From the NCBI GenBank assembly GCA_963830545.1, contig CAWHMK010000001.1, forward strand, positions 1,612,001 to 1,676,000: 64,000 nt of DNA, in the 5' to 3' direction. Made by a program: the position numbers and the translations under genes. This document shows, in pieces, positions 1 through 8,742 of this stretch (position 1 is its first letter; the number at the start of each line of letters is the position of its first letter). The stretch comes from DATGJX01 sp963830545 (GTDB lineage Bacteria > Vulcanimicrobiota > Vulcanimicrobiia > Vulcanimicrobiales > Vulcanimicrobiaceae). Below the pieces are notes generated by a model. It made no database searches. It worked only from the letters and a program-made list of their open reading frames with translations, and had not been told where the DNA came from.

Positions 1-84
1 GACGCACTCAGATTGGAAACCGCGCTCGCAGCGGACCAGCGTGCCGCGGCCGAGTCGCCGGCGCAGACGTCGAATGGACCCCGT

Positions 85-540
85 ATGCCGACCTACCGCC
101 AAGCAACCCCTGCCGACGTTCGCGTGCTGGTTCAATTTTGGCACGACATGCTCGTGGAGTCCCAGGTTGCCGGCTCCGGCTTCGTGTCCGGCTGGCGAGA
201 GCGGCTTGAACGGGACTTCGGCGTCCAAATCGAGGCTGGGTCGGCCGCGTGGTTCGTCGGCGAGGATCGCAGCCACGTCGTCGGGACGGCTGCAGCTTTC
301 CTGAATCGCAACACCGGCGGAGTACTGCTCGACGTACAAGCCACGCTCGCCGGGATTTACGTCGTGCCCGGCTACCGGCGCAACGGCATCGCCCGAGAAC
401 TCACGCAGCGCGCAATCGCCTGGTGCAGAGAGCATCGGTGCGTTCGCATTCGCTTGCAAGCATCGGAAGCGGGGAGGCCGCTGTACGAATCGCTGGGCTT
501 CGAAACGTTTCGCGAGATGATGAAGCTCGATCTACGCTGA
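85..540 (+). CDS. GNAT family N-acetyltransferase
   Basis: Predicted acetyl-CoA-dependent N-acetyltransferase of about 151 residues; substrate unknown. The fold order of a GNAT domain is visible: an N-terminal strand (YRQATPADV), a central beta strand ending in the acetyl-CoA loop (LAGIYVVPGYRRNGIARELT, matching the V-x-P-x-R-x-x-G-I/L-A pyrophosphate-binding consensus), and a C-terminal RLQASEAGRPLYESLGF segment typical of the family. The frame is open upstream to a TTG at 13, but the domain starts right at the ATG at 85, so I chose that start; no clear ribosome-binding site separates the two choices. The next gene converges on it with a 7-base gap. Confidence 0.8.
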   Translation: MPTYRQATPADVRVLVQFWHDMLVESQVAGSGFVSGWRERLERDFGVQIEAGSAAWFVGEDRSHVVGTAAAFLNRNTGGVLLDVQATLAGIYVVPGYRRNGIARELTQRAIAWCREHRCVRIRLQASEAGRPLYESLGFETFREMMKLDLR

Positions 541-547
541 TAGGAAC

Positions 548-859
548 CTATTTTTCCGGCGCGGGCTCCTCCAGGAGCACCTTGCCGCTCTTGGGATCGA
601 TTTTGCGTTGTGCGTTGTCTTCGGTCGTTCCCACGACGATACCGATCTCGTCCCGAATCGCCGTGTATCTGTTGTGCGGGGTGTGTGAAGGCCGCGGTTC
701 GATTTGCCAGAGAACGTCGCCCTTTTCGCTTACGCCGAAGATATTCTGCGGATAATCTTGGTCGGGCGGCACGCTCAGCAGCAGCACGTTGACGCCGTCG
801 ATCTCGAGCCGCTGCTTAATCGGATAGGCGGGCAGGCTGGGAAAATGCCCTGTACTCAT
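548..859 (-). CDS. Hypothetical protein, 103 aa
   Basis: A small soluble protein with no family I recognise. The segment NIFGVSEKGDVLWQIEP followed by DPKSGKVL looks like one or two blades of a PQQ-like/beta-propeller repeat in which a measured value is referred to a reference key, but this is only a resemblance. The frame is open further upstream, but that part is arginine-rich and reads as the shadow of the M61 gene, so the ATG at 859 is preferred. It is divergent from the M61 peptidase, sharing a 93-base intergenic region that must hold both promoters. Confidence 0.55.
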   Translation of the reverse strand: MSTGHFPSLPAYPIKQRLEIDGVNVLLLSVPPDQDYPQNIFGVSEKGDVLWQIEPRPSHTPHNRYTAIRDEIGIVVGTTEDNAQRKIDPKSGKVLLEEPAPEK

Positions 860-952
860 TCGGAAATCGTACCCGGTTTGTTCCCGGTCATTCGAACATG
901 CCGCCATATTGGCACGCATGATCGAGCGATCCGCAGCCCGTACTGCGGTCTT

Positions 953-2779
953 ATGCTTGCTGCTCTTCTCGCTGCCGCTATCGGCTCCGCGCCTATTTCG
1001 CTCGTCGTCGACGCGTCGAAGGCGCCGACGCAAGACGTCGTCCGCACGTACGAAACGATTCCCGTCAACCCCGGGCCGCTGACGTTGTATTATCCGCAGT
1101 GGATTCCCGGCGAACACGCGGCCGTCGGCCCTATACAAAACGTCGCAGAAGTCGTCATCACCGCAAATGGGAAACGCCTCGCGTGGCGGCGCGATCCGTC
1201 GAATTTGTTCGCGTTCAAACTCGACGTACCGGCCGGCGTGCGAAGCATCGACGCCGATTTCACGTATTTGGGTGCGACGTTCGGCCATTATTCTTCGAAC
1301 CGGCTGTCCTCGCCGAACATCTTCGTCATCGATTGGAATCAAAACGTGCTGTATCCCTCGTACGGCACGAACGACACGACGCAGTTCGATCCGGCGCTCA
1401 TTCTTCCGGGCGACGATTGGAAGTTCGCCACGGCGCTCTACAACGGTAAACGCGTGGGCAATCGGGTCACCTGGAGCACGACCTCGCTCGGGCGTCTTTT
1501 GGATTCGCCGCTAGACGCGTGCGTGAACTTCCGCAGTTGGAACGTGTGGGCGGATTCGGGCGCATTTCCGGGTACGGCTTCGCTGAACGTCTGCGCCGAC
1601 ACACCCGAAGAGCTCGACGCGAGCAGCAAGACGATCGATCACTACCGCGCACTCGTGAAAGAGATGATTGCGATGTACGGCGCGCGGCACTGGCACGATT
1701 ATCATTTCTTACTGACTGTTTCCGACGTGATGCCCGGCGAGGGTGTCGAACATCACGAGTCGAGCGACGACGGCGACGCCGGTAACTATTTGATCGACGC
1801 AAAAGCGCTCGAGCGCGGCGGCGATTTGCTCTCCCATGAATTCAATCACTCTTGGGACGGCAAGTATCGCATGCCCGATGGGCTGCTGCGATCCAACCCT
1901 AACGAGCCGTACGACGATTCGCTGCTTTGGGTCTACGAGGGCATGACGCAATACTACGGTGACGTCATGTCCTATCGCGACGGCATACGCGACGCCGCCA
2001 ACTGGCCCGATCACGTTGCCGCGCTCTACGCGAATTACGACAACGAGCAAGGCCGGCAATGGCGCTCGCTGGGCGACACGGCGACGTCGGGGCCGTTTTT
2101 GTACGGTTCTCCGCGCGGTTATTATTCGGAAAGGCGCGGCGTCGACTTTTACTCGGAAGGCGAACTGTTGTGGCTGCTTGCCGACTCGATCATTCGCGAA
2201 CGAACGCATGAAAAAGCCTCGCTCGACACGTTCGCGCGCGACTTTTTCGGCCAACAGAACACGGGCCCGATTACCGTGGGATATACTCGCGCGGACCTGA
2301 TTGCGGGGTTGAACGCCGTCGCGCCGTACGATTGGGCCGGATTCTTTCATCGCTGGGTCGACGACATTGCCGTTCATCCGCCGGCCGGGTTCGAAGCCGA
2401 CGGCTGGAAACTCACCTATTCCGGAACGCCGTCGCACGACGTGAAGAAAAACAATTTCGTGTACTCACTGGGCTTTTCTACCGCGCTGGGCAGCGTGATG
2501 GACGTGCACTTCGGTTCTCCGGCATGGAAAGCGGGCTTGGGCATCGGTGAAACGCTGGAAGCGGTGAACGGGCGCGAATTCAGCGACGACGTGCTCTACG
2601 ACGCCTTGATCGAGGCGCAACAGACGCACCGGCCGATTCAACTGCTCGTGCGGAAAGACGAAATGTACCGTACCGTCGTCATTCCGTATTTCGGCGGCCC
2701 GCGCTATCCGCACTTGGAGCGCGTCAAGGACGTGCCGGACCGCCTTTCAACGGTTGTGAAACCGCTTCGTAAGGATTGA
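953..2779 (+). CDS. M61 family metallopeptidase with PDZ domain
   Basis: Predicted secreted or periplasmic glycyl-aminopeptidase-like zinc peptidase, about 608 residues. From the ATG at 953 there is a short hydrophobic signal-like N-terminus (MLAALLAAAIGSAP). Then come the M61 N-terminal beta domain, the zinc motif HEFNH at residues 295-299 followed by SWDGKYRMP, and a downstream glutamate in LLWVYEGMTQYYGD that is the usual third ligand. The C-terminal ~110 residues form a PDZ domain with the core GSPAWKAGLGIGETLEAVNG. The frame is open back to 704, but that stretch lies over the divergent gene and lacks M61 homology. Its last 56 bases overlap the end of the convergent acyl-CoA synthetase remnant. 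Confidence 0.9.
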   Translation: MLAALLAAAIGSAPISLVVDASKAPTQDVVRTYETIPVNPGPLTLYYPQWIPGEHAAVGPIQNVAEVVITANGKRLAWRRDPSNLFAFKLDVPAGVRSIDADFTYLGATFGHYSSNRLSSPNIFVIDWNQNVLYPSYGTNDTTQFDPALILPGDDWKFATALYNGKRVGNRVTWSTTSLGRLLDSPLDACVNFRSWNVWADSGAFPGTASLNVCADTPEELDASSKTIDHYRALVKEMIAMYGARHWHDYHFLLTVSDVMPGEGVEHHESSDDGDAGNYLIDAKALERGGDLLSHEFNHSWDGKYRMPDGLLRSNPNEPYDDSLLWVYEGMTQYYGDVMSYRDGIRDAANWPDHVAALYANYDNEQGRQWRSLGDTATSGPFLYGSPRGYYSERRGVDFYSEGELLWLLADSIIRERTHEKASLDTFARDFFGQQNTGPITVGYTRADLIAGLNAVAPYDWAGFFHRWVDDIAVHPPAGFEADGWKLTYSGTPSHDVKKNNFVYSLGFSTALGSVMDVHFGSPAWKAGLGIGETLEAVNGREFSDDVLYDALIEAQQTHRPIQLLVRKDEMYRTVVIPYFGGPRYPHLERVKDVPDRLSTVVKPLRKD

Positions 2780-3597
2780 GGGGGACGCCGAAGCGAAGCT
2801 GCCACTGCGCTTGTAATACGTCGTCATAACCGCCGGCGAGCGCATACGACAGCCGCAGGCGCGGCAATTTGAAGCGCTTGGGATCGGGCAGGGCAGAGCT
2901 CCGCATGATATTCGTCCGCGTGCTGGATGAGAATCGTCACGTTCAGCTCGCGCACCAGATCCAGACGCTCGCGCGGATCGAACGGCGCGTTGTGCGCGAT
3001 AGTCGTGCAGCCGGCGAGCCACGGCTGCAGCACCGCTTCTTCGAGCCAGCTCGGAACGTCGTTCTCCAGGGCACACCAGACGACGTCGGATGGCACCGCT
3101 CCGAGCCGCTTTCCAGCCGCATCGCGAGCAGACTGCAGATCCTCGTCATCCGCAGATGGTTGCGGTTTCGGCGCGTTCGACGCGACGTAGGCCAGCGTGT
3201 CCAATCGAGCCCACCCTTCGCATTCCTCGCCGATGATGACGTAATGCGCATCCGGCGAAAAGCGTTCGCGCTCCGCATCCATACGGGCTCGCGAGTTGCG
3301 ATCCGCCACGATCGTCTTTGCGCCGGCGGCCGGCGCTTCGTCGACGACGATTTCTGCGCCGAGGCGCTGCAGTGCGAGCATGGCGAAGATGCATTTTGCA
3401 GTCTTCGGCAAACAGACGTACACGCAATCACCGGCCTGCACGCCGAACGCGCGCAAAACGGCGGCGTAGCGCCGCGACTGCGCGGCAACCTCTTCGAACG
3501 TGTAATCACGCCGGTGGCCGTACTCGTCGAGGAACAGCACGGCCGTGCGATCCTCGCGGGCAAGGCCATCGAGCAAATCAGCGACTTGCCAGGGCAT
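2724..3597 (-). CDS. Degenerate AMP-binding (acyl-CoA synthetase-like) protein, frameshifted
   Basis: N-terminal part of an adenylate-forming acyl-CoA synthetase (about 290 residues against 500-650 for the family). The start LFLDEYGHRRDYTFEEVA and GVQAGDCVYVCLPKTAKCIFAM match the family N-domain. The end (PKRFKLPRLRLSYALAGG, then RFGVPLNPYEAVS) matches the region just before motif A5. The reading frame changes once between about 2885 and 2905; 874 nt is 3n+1. Even when repaired, the phosphate-binding motif A3 (YTSGTTGxPK in homologs) is absent, and everything after A5 including the C-terminal lid with its catalytic lysine is missing, so it should not be an active ligase. It starts inside the end of rocD (20-base overlap), suggesting co-translation. 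Confidence 0.6.
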
Positions 3598-4787
3598 CCT
3601 CGAACACGCGCAGCAGCAACTCGATTTCCTCTTCTTCGATAATCAGCGGTGGTGCAAGGCGCAGCACGTCTACGTGCGTGTCCTTCGCGACGACGCCGCG
3701 CTCGAGCATCGCTTCGGAGATCTCGCGTGCTGCCGCATTCAGTTCGACGCCGATCAGCAGACCGCGTCCGCGCACTTCCTTGATGAGCGGCGATGCGAGC
3801 GCGCGAAGGCGCTGTATGATTTTTGCGCCCGCATAGCGTGCCCGGGAAGGGAGTTGTTCGTCGACGATGACCTCGAGCGCGGCGACGGCAACTGCAGATC
3901 CGAGCGGATTTCCGCCGAACGTGCTGCCGTGCTCTCCCGGGCGAAACAGCAGCATGAGATCGCGATTGGCGAGCACCGCGGAAACCGGATAGTATCCGCC
4001 TCCGAGCGCCTTTCCGACGATCAGCACGTCGGGCCTTACCGCTTCGTGATCGCACGCGAACAAGTCGCCGGTGCGGCCCAGTCCGGTTTGGATCTCGTCC
4101 GCCATGAACAGCACTCGATGCTCGCGGCATAGACCCCAAGCGCGTTTGAGGAAACCTTGCGGTGGAACGATGACGCCGCCTTCCCCTTGGATCGGCTCTA
4201 TCAAAATAGCGCACGTTTTTTCGTTGACTGCGCCGGCCAGCGCGTCGTAGTCGCCATAGGGAACGAGCACGAATCCCGGCGTGAACGGTCCGAAATCGCG
4301 GCGGTAGTCTTCGGTCGAACTCGCGCTGATCGCGGCCGTAGTCCGTCCGTGAAAGTTGTTCGTGAAGACGACGATCTCCGCGCGATCGCGCGTGATGCCT
4401 TTTACTTGATATCCGTAACGCCGCGCGAGTTTGATGGCCGTTTCAACCGCTTCGACGCCCGTGTTCATCGGCAATGCCATGTCGTAGCCGCAGATTTCCG
4501 TGAGACGCTGCAGAAACGCCGGCATCCGGTCGTTGCGCATGGCGCGCGACGTCAGCGTCACTTTCTTGGCTTGATCGAGCAGCGCTGCAGCAATGCGAGG
4601 ATGGCAATGGCCTTGATTCACCGCGGAGTACGCGCTCACGCAATCGAGGTAGCGTTTACCCGCGACGTCATACAGCCATACGCCTTCAGCACGATCGACG
4701 ACGACGTCCAGCGGATGATAGTTGTGGGCGCCGTATCGCTCTTCGAGCGCTATGAGCCTCTTTCGCGGTATCCTGAACGTCGTGCAT
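3578..4787 (-). CDS. rocD: Ornithine aminotransferase (ornithine-oxo-acid transaminase), one frameshift
   Basis: Class III PLP-dependent aminotransferase that moves the delta-amino group of ornithine to 2-oxoglutarate, giving glutamate semialdehyde for proline/arginine interconversion. Family landmarks are EERYGAHNYHPLDVVV at the N-terminus, SAYSAVNQGHCHPRI, FHGRTTAAISAS, the EPIQGEGGVIVPP segment, the cofactor aspartate in ADEIQTGLGRTG and the Schiff-base lysine in VGKALGGGYYPVSA. The conserved N-terminus is in a different frame from the likely start at 4787, which has a GGAAG ribosome-binding site. Removing one A from the AAA run near 4762 joins them; length 1210 nt is 3n+1. Divergent from the hydrolase at 4927. 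Confidence 0.88.
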
Positions 4788-4926
4788 GATCTTCCGTTCG
4801 CGCCGCGTGTGTTTACTTCGAAACTCGCCGCAATGAACCGGCCGAAGGACCACAGGGGCGCGTACGCCTGCGTTCCAGGAACACTTGTTTCTTTGGTTAA
4901 GGACGGTACGCTCGGCTACCTTTTTT

Positions 4927-5796
4927 ATGCACGACGACGCGAAATATCGCACTGCGCAGGAGCGCCTGCAGTGGTTTGTCCGGCGCGACGAGGCTGCCCG
5001 CGTGGGCGAACTCGGCCGCACGCTCGTTTTCGATCGCGGCCGCCGCACCGAACGCGCGACGCTGCTGCTGCACGGTCTCTCCGCCAGTCCGCGGCAGTTT
5101 TTGACGGTCGCACGAGAATTGCACGAACGGGGACACAACGTCTTCGTACCGCGTTTGCCGCGCCACGGACACGCCAACCGCCTTTCGGAAGCGCTCGCCA
5201 CGATGAATGCTGCGCAGCTCGAAGCGTGTGCAAACGACGCGCTTGCGATCGCCCAAGGTCTGGGTGAAAGCGTCACCGTTGCGGGGTTTTCACTGGGCGG
5301 ACTGCTCACCGCTTATCTCGGACAATACGCGCCGGTGCATCGAGCCGTTGCGGTTTCACCGTTTCTCGGCGTGTCGTGGATTCCGAACGTCCTTCGCATG
5401 CCGGTCGCGCGCTGGGTTCTCAGCCGTCCGAACCGGTTTTTTTGGTGGGATCCGTTTTTACGCGAACGGCAAATGCCCGAACACGGATATCCTCGGTTTG
5501 CCAGTCACGCGGTGGCTCACGGGCTGACGCTTGCGGACGCGGTGCTGGAAAGCGCGCTTACGACACCCCCGCAAGCCGCGGAACTCGTGCTGGTCGTGAA
5601 TCCGCGCGACTCCGCCGTGAACAAGCGCGCGATCGTGCGCCTCGCACAGCGCTGGCATCGTACCAAGCCGCATGCCGTGACGATTCACCGCCTGAAGGGG
5701 CTGCCCGCGTTCGTGCACGACATCATCGAGCCGAAGCGCTATCCGGCAGTTGCGCAGCGGGTTACGCGCGAACTCGTGGAACTCATCGACCGGTGA
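4927..5796 (+). CDS. Alpha/beta hydrolase (esterase/carboxylesterase-like)
   Basis: Predicted serine hydrolase of 289 residues, substrate unknown, no signal peptide. The oxyanion segment LLLHGLSASPRQF, the nucleophile elbow GFSLG at residues 120-124 (Ser122), an acid in NPRDSAVN and a late histidine in FVHDIIEP make a complete triad. The first in-frame ATG at 4927 is preferred to a codon at 4885 because the upstream residues are unlike the family. It is the first gene of a tight run: its stop overlaps the GTG start of tag by four bases, and a paralog follows tag. Confidence 0.82.
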   Translation: MHDDAKYRTAQERLQWFVRRDEAARVGELGRTLVFDRGRRTERATLLLHGLSASPRQFLTVARELHERGHNVFVPRLPRHGHANRLSEALATMNAAQLEACANDALAIAQGLGESVTVAGFSLGGLLTAYLGQYAPVHRAVAVSPFLGVSWIPNVLRMPVARWVLSRPNRFFWWDPFLRERQMPEHGYPRFASHAVAHGLTLADAVLESALTTPPQAAELVLVVNPRDSAVNKRAIVRLAQRWHRTKPHAVTIHRLKGLPAFVHDIIEPKRYPAVAQRVTRELVELIDR

Positions 5797-6353
5797 ATCC
5801 GATTACGCGGTGCGAGTGGCCCACGAACGAACTGGCCATCGCCTATCACGATCGGGAATGGGGCGTGCCGGCGCACGACGATGCCGTACTGTTCGAGTTC
5901 CTCACGCTCGAGGGCGCGCAAGCCGGTTTGAGCTGGGATACGATCCTGCGCAAACGCGAACGCTATCGCAAAGTCTTTTCGCAATTCGATCCCGAGCGCG
6001 TTGCACGATTTACCGACGCCCGCTGCGAGCGGATTCTTCAGGACGCCGGCATCGTGCGCAACCGCGCGAAAGTCTGCGGCACCGTAACGAATGCTCGCGC
6101 GTTCTTGCGCGTTCGAGATGAGTTCGGGAGCTTCGACGCCTACGTGTGGCGCTTCGTCGATGGCAAACCGGTTCGCGAGCGCCGCCGCACCAGCGCCGAC
6201 ATTCCCGCGAGCACGCCGCTATCGGATGCGCTGAGCAAGGATTTGCGAAAGCGCGGGTTTACGTTCGTCGGAACGACGATTTGCTATTCGTTCATGCAAG
6301 CCGTGGGCATGGTGGACGATCATCTGGCGTCGTGCTTCAGGCGCCGCAAGTAA
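5793..6353 (+). CDS. tag: DNA-3-methyladenine glycosylase I
   Basis: Removes 3-methyladenine from alkylated DNA as the first step of base excision repair. The protein (186 residues) carries the Tag landmarks: the N-terminal zinc ligands in RCEWPTNELAIAYHDREWG (Cys7, His19), the substrate-pocket region LEGAQAGLSWDTILRKRERY, and the C-terminal zinc ligands in GMVDDHLASCF. Start is the GTG at 5793, overlapping the upstream stop in GTGA, which implies coupled translation. The next hydrolase starts inside its last 22 bases. Confidence 0.93.
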   Translation: MNPITRCEWPTNELAIAYHDREWGVPAHDDAVLFEFLTLEGAQAGLSWDTILRKRERYRKVFSQFDPERVARFTDARCERILQDAGIVRNRAKVCGTVTNARAFLRVRDEFGSFDAYVWRFVDGKPVRERRRTSADIPASTPLSDALSKDLRKRGFTFVGTTICYSFMQAVGMVDDHLASCFRRRK

Positions 6354-7222
6354 ATCCGGCACGGTCGTACGCGGAGGCGCTGGAGCGTGTGCGCGCCCTC
6401 CAGGCGCTCGACGACGATCGCATTTTGCCGCAAGCGCGAACCGCTCTGCTGGATTGCGGCAGTCGAACCGAACTTGCAGTCCTGCTGCTGCACGGATTCA
6501 CGAATCATCCCGGACAATATCGCGAGTTTGCTCCGCTGGTGCGCGCACGCGGTGCGAACGTCTTCATTCCGCGCTTGCCGGAACAGGGCGATCGCGATCG
6601 CCTCACGCGCCGAATGTCCCGGCTGACTGCGGAAGGGCTGCTCGAGCGTGCTTCGCAAGCCCTCGACGCCGCATGCGGTCTGGGCGAACGCGTTTGCGTT
6701 GCCGGCATTTCCTCAAGCGGGCTTTTGTGCGCGTATTTCGGGCAGTATCGAGCGGACGTCGCGCGCGCCGTCGCCGTCGCTCCGGTCTTTTCCATGCTGC
6801 AATTGCCGTATGCAGCGAGCTATGCGCTCACGCACCTGATGCTGCTGTTTCCGGACAAGTACCTCTGGTGGGACCCTCGCGCTAAGGAACAGCAGCGTCC
6901 GGCCACCGCTTATCCTCGTTTTTCAACGCACGCGCTCGCGCAGACGATGCGCATCGGTGAAAACGTCTATGCGCAAGCGCGCCGCAACGCCCCGGCGGCG
7001 CGTTCGAACGTCCTCGTGAGCAATCGGCACGATCCGGCAGTCAACAACACCGTCACGCATCGCGTGGCAAAGGCCTGGAACGATCGCCGCGAGGGATGCG
7101 CATCGGAGTTCGAGTTTGCGGATCTTCCGCGCAATCACGACATCATCGACCCGGACAATCCGCACGCGCGCACGGACATCGTCTATCCGCGCTTGCTCGA
7201 GCTCATCGTGGGAACGCCTTGA
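6332..7222 (+). CDS. Alpha/beta hydrolase, paralog of the gene at 4927
   Basis: About 296 residues, clearly related to the upstream hydrolase: LLLHGFTNHPGQY, NVFIPRLPEQGDRDR, KYLWWDPRAKEQQRP, SNRHDPAVNN and LPRNHDIIDPDNP all have direct counterparts. The nucleophile elbow reads GISSSG (Ser127) where the paralog has GFSLGG, so the usual last glycine of GxSxG is serine. The acid and histidine remain, so activity is possible. Start is the GTG at 6332, inside the end of tag. The 3' end overlaps the convergent aceB by 40 bases. Confidence 0.8.
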   Translation: MLQAPQVNPARSYAEALERVRALQALDDDRILPQARTALLDCGSRTELAVLLLHGFTNHPGQYREFAPLVRARGANVFIPRLPEQGDRDRLTRRMSRLTAEGLLERASQALDAACGLGERVCVAGISSSGLLCAYFGQYRADVARAVAVAPVFSMLQLPYAASYALTHLMLLFPDKYLWWDPRAKEQQRPATAYPRFSTHALAQTMRIGENVYAQARRNAPAARSNVLVSNRHDPAVNNTVTHRVAKAWNDRREGCASEFEFADLPRNHDIIDPDNPHARTDIVYPRLLELIVGTP

Positions 7223-8742
7223 GCCTCGGGGCGCCGGCCGGCGGCCGGGTCGAACGCACCGAGCAAGATCATTTGTTCCGACAGCTCGCGCGCGGCGCGG
7301 TAACGCACGCGTTCCGCTTCGCCGGCTTCCGGTGGAAGTTCGCTTAGGATGCGCTCCAGCTCTTCGTCGAACAGCGCGCCCGGCGAAGCGGGCGTGTACG
7401 GACCCGGATACCGCAGACGCTGCGCTATCATGAGCCGGTAAATGCGATCCGTCGCGAGATCTTCCATGTAACCGTCGAGCAGGCTCGCGCCGCGCCCGCA
7501 CAGCACGCCGTGACGATAGCGTATTACGGTACGCACTGCAGCGCGCGTCCCTTCGAGCGTCGTCGTGCCGACGCCGGTCGGAATCGGGCGCAGATCGGGC
7601 GTTGCCACCACGTTTTGCGGACGCTTGCCGAGCTGGTTGGGATAGGGAAATTGCGCGACGGCGATAGCGTTCTGATCGGGATGCCCCGTCCAAGCGCCGT
7701 CCATGAGGCAGCCGGCCTCGTTCTTCTTGTCGCGCGCGAGCACGTCGAGCGCGCGCGAGTTGAGGCCGGCATCTTCGCGACTGGGATAGAGCGCCGTCAT
7801 CCCGCCGATCGCGAGCATTCCGTGCTTGTGGCAGACTTCGGGAATCAGTGTGCGCAACCGTTGGAAAAACGGCACGTCGAGCGGAATCGTGTTGCGATCC
7901 GGCAGCACCCATCGCGGATCGGCCAGCGTATAGTGGATCAAACTCGCCATGTAATCCCAGCGGCCCAAATTCAGGCCGAGCAAATACTTGCGAAGGTTGT
8001 AGGTAAACTCTTCGAGTTGATACGCAAGCGGATGTGCCTCGACGAGCGCCATGCATTTGATTGCGTGCTCCGGCCAGCACTTCGCAGCCACAATCGCATC
8101 GAAGGCCTCGCGCCACCAGATCGCTTCTTCCGCGGATTCCGACTTGGGAATGTAGATGCAGAGAGTCCGGTTTGCCAGACGCGCGAGGTCCAAGCGAAAC
8201 GCGAGCAGCGCAACGTCGAAGAGCGATGCGGACGTCGGTTCGTCAAAGACGCCGTGCTGCGAGAGATGCAGTCCGCGCACGCGGCTCCAAACGACGGTCT
8301 TGCTCGGATTGATCGCCGCCCGCGCGTTTCGCTTTGCGTCGACGTACGTGAGTTCGCCGTACAATGCGCTCACGATGTTGTCGTGCGCCGGCAGAATGTG
8401 GTCCCAAGCATTCACCATCGAATCTTCGAGATCGAGCATCACGCCCGGCGCGCCCGAGTTGAGCATCTTGACGACGAGTTCCGCGTCGTCGGCGGGGCCG
8501 GTCATTTGATTGCGCTGATCCGCGCACCAATCGGGCAGCGCGATTCGCCAATCCGTGGGGCGCGCTTTCGTCGCGTGCAAATATCCCGGCAGCACGCCGC
8601 CGTGCGCGCGCTCCAGAACCCGGCGCCGCTGCTCGACGAGTTCGCGCTGCCCCGGTGCGAATCGCTCGTGCAGCGGAGCATAGAAATCGGCGAAGCCGGA
8701 AGGCAGACCGTGCGCTGCGGTGAGCGTTTGCATGCGCGTCAC
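7183..8742 (-). CDS. aceB: Malate synthase
   Basis: Condenses glyoxylate with acetyl-CoA to malate, the second glyoxylate-shunt enzyme. 519 residues, in the range of malate synthase A. Landmarks are LDLEDSMVNAWDHI, the family box GLNLGRWDYMASLIHYTLAD (a variant of the classical GLNxGRWDY signature), LPDRNTIPLDVPFFQRL and GGMTALYPSREDAG. It starts four bases inside the end of aceA (ATGA overlap), so the two are translated together from the aceA promoter. Confidence 0.95.
   Translation of the reverse strand: MTRMQTLTAAHGLPSGFADFYAPLHERFAPGQRELVEQRRRVLERAHGGVLPGYLHATKARPTDWRIALPDWCADQRNQMTGPADDAELVVKMLNSGAPGVMLDLEDSMVNAWDHILPAHDNIVSALYGELTYVDAKRNARAAINPSKTVVWSRVRGLHLSQHGVFDEPTSASLFDVALLAFRLDLARLANRTLCIYIPKSESAEEAIWWREAFDAIVAAKCWPEHAIKCMALVEAHPLAYQLEEFTYNLRKYLLGLNLGRWDYMASLIHYTLADPRWVLPDRNTIPLDVPFFQRLRTLIPEVCHKHGMLAIGGMTALYPSREDAGLNSRALDVLARDKKNEAGCLMDGAWTGHPDQNAIAVAQFPYPNQLGKRPQNVVATPDLRPIPTGVGTTTLEGTRAAVRTVIRYRHGVLCGRGASLLDGYMEDLATDRIYRLMIAQRLRYPGPYTPASPGALFDEELERILSELPPEAGEAERVRYRAARELSEQMILLGAFDPAAGRRPEAQGVPTMSSSKRG

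Noticed and set aside
704..952. A longer M61 peptidase starting at 704
   Set aside because: The extra 83 residues overlap the divergent small gene and precede the signal-like sequence at 953.
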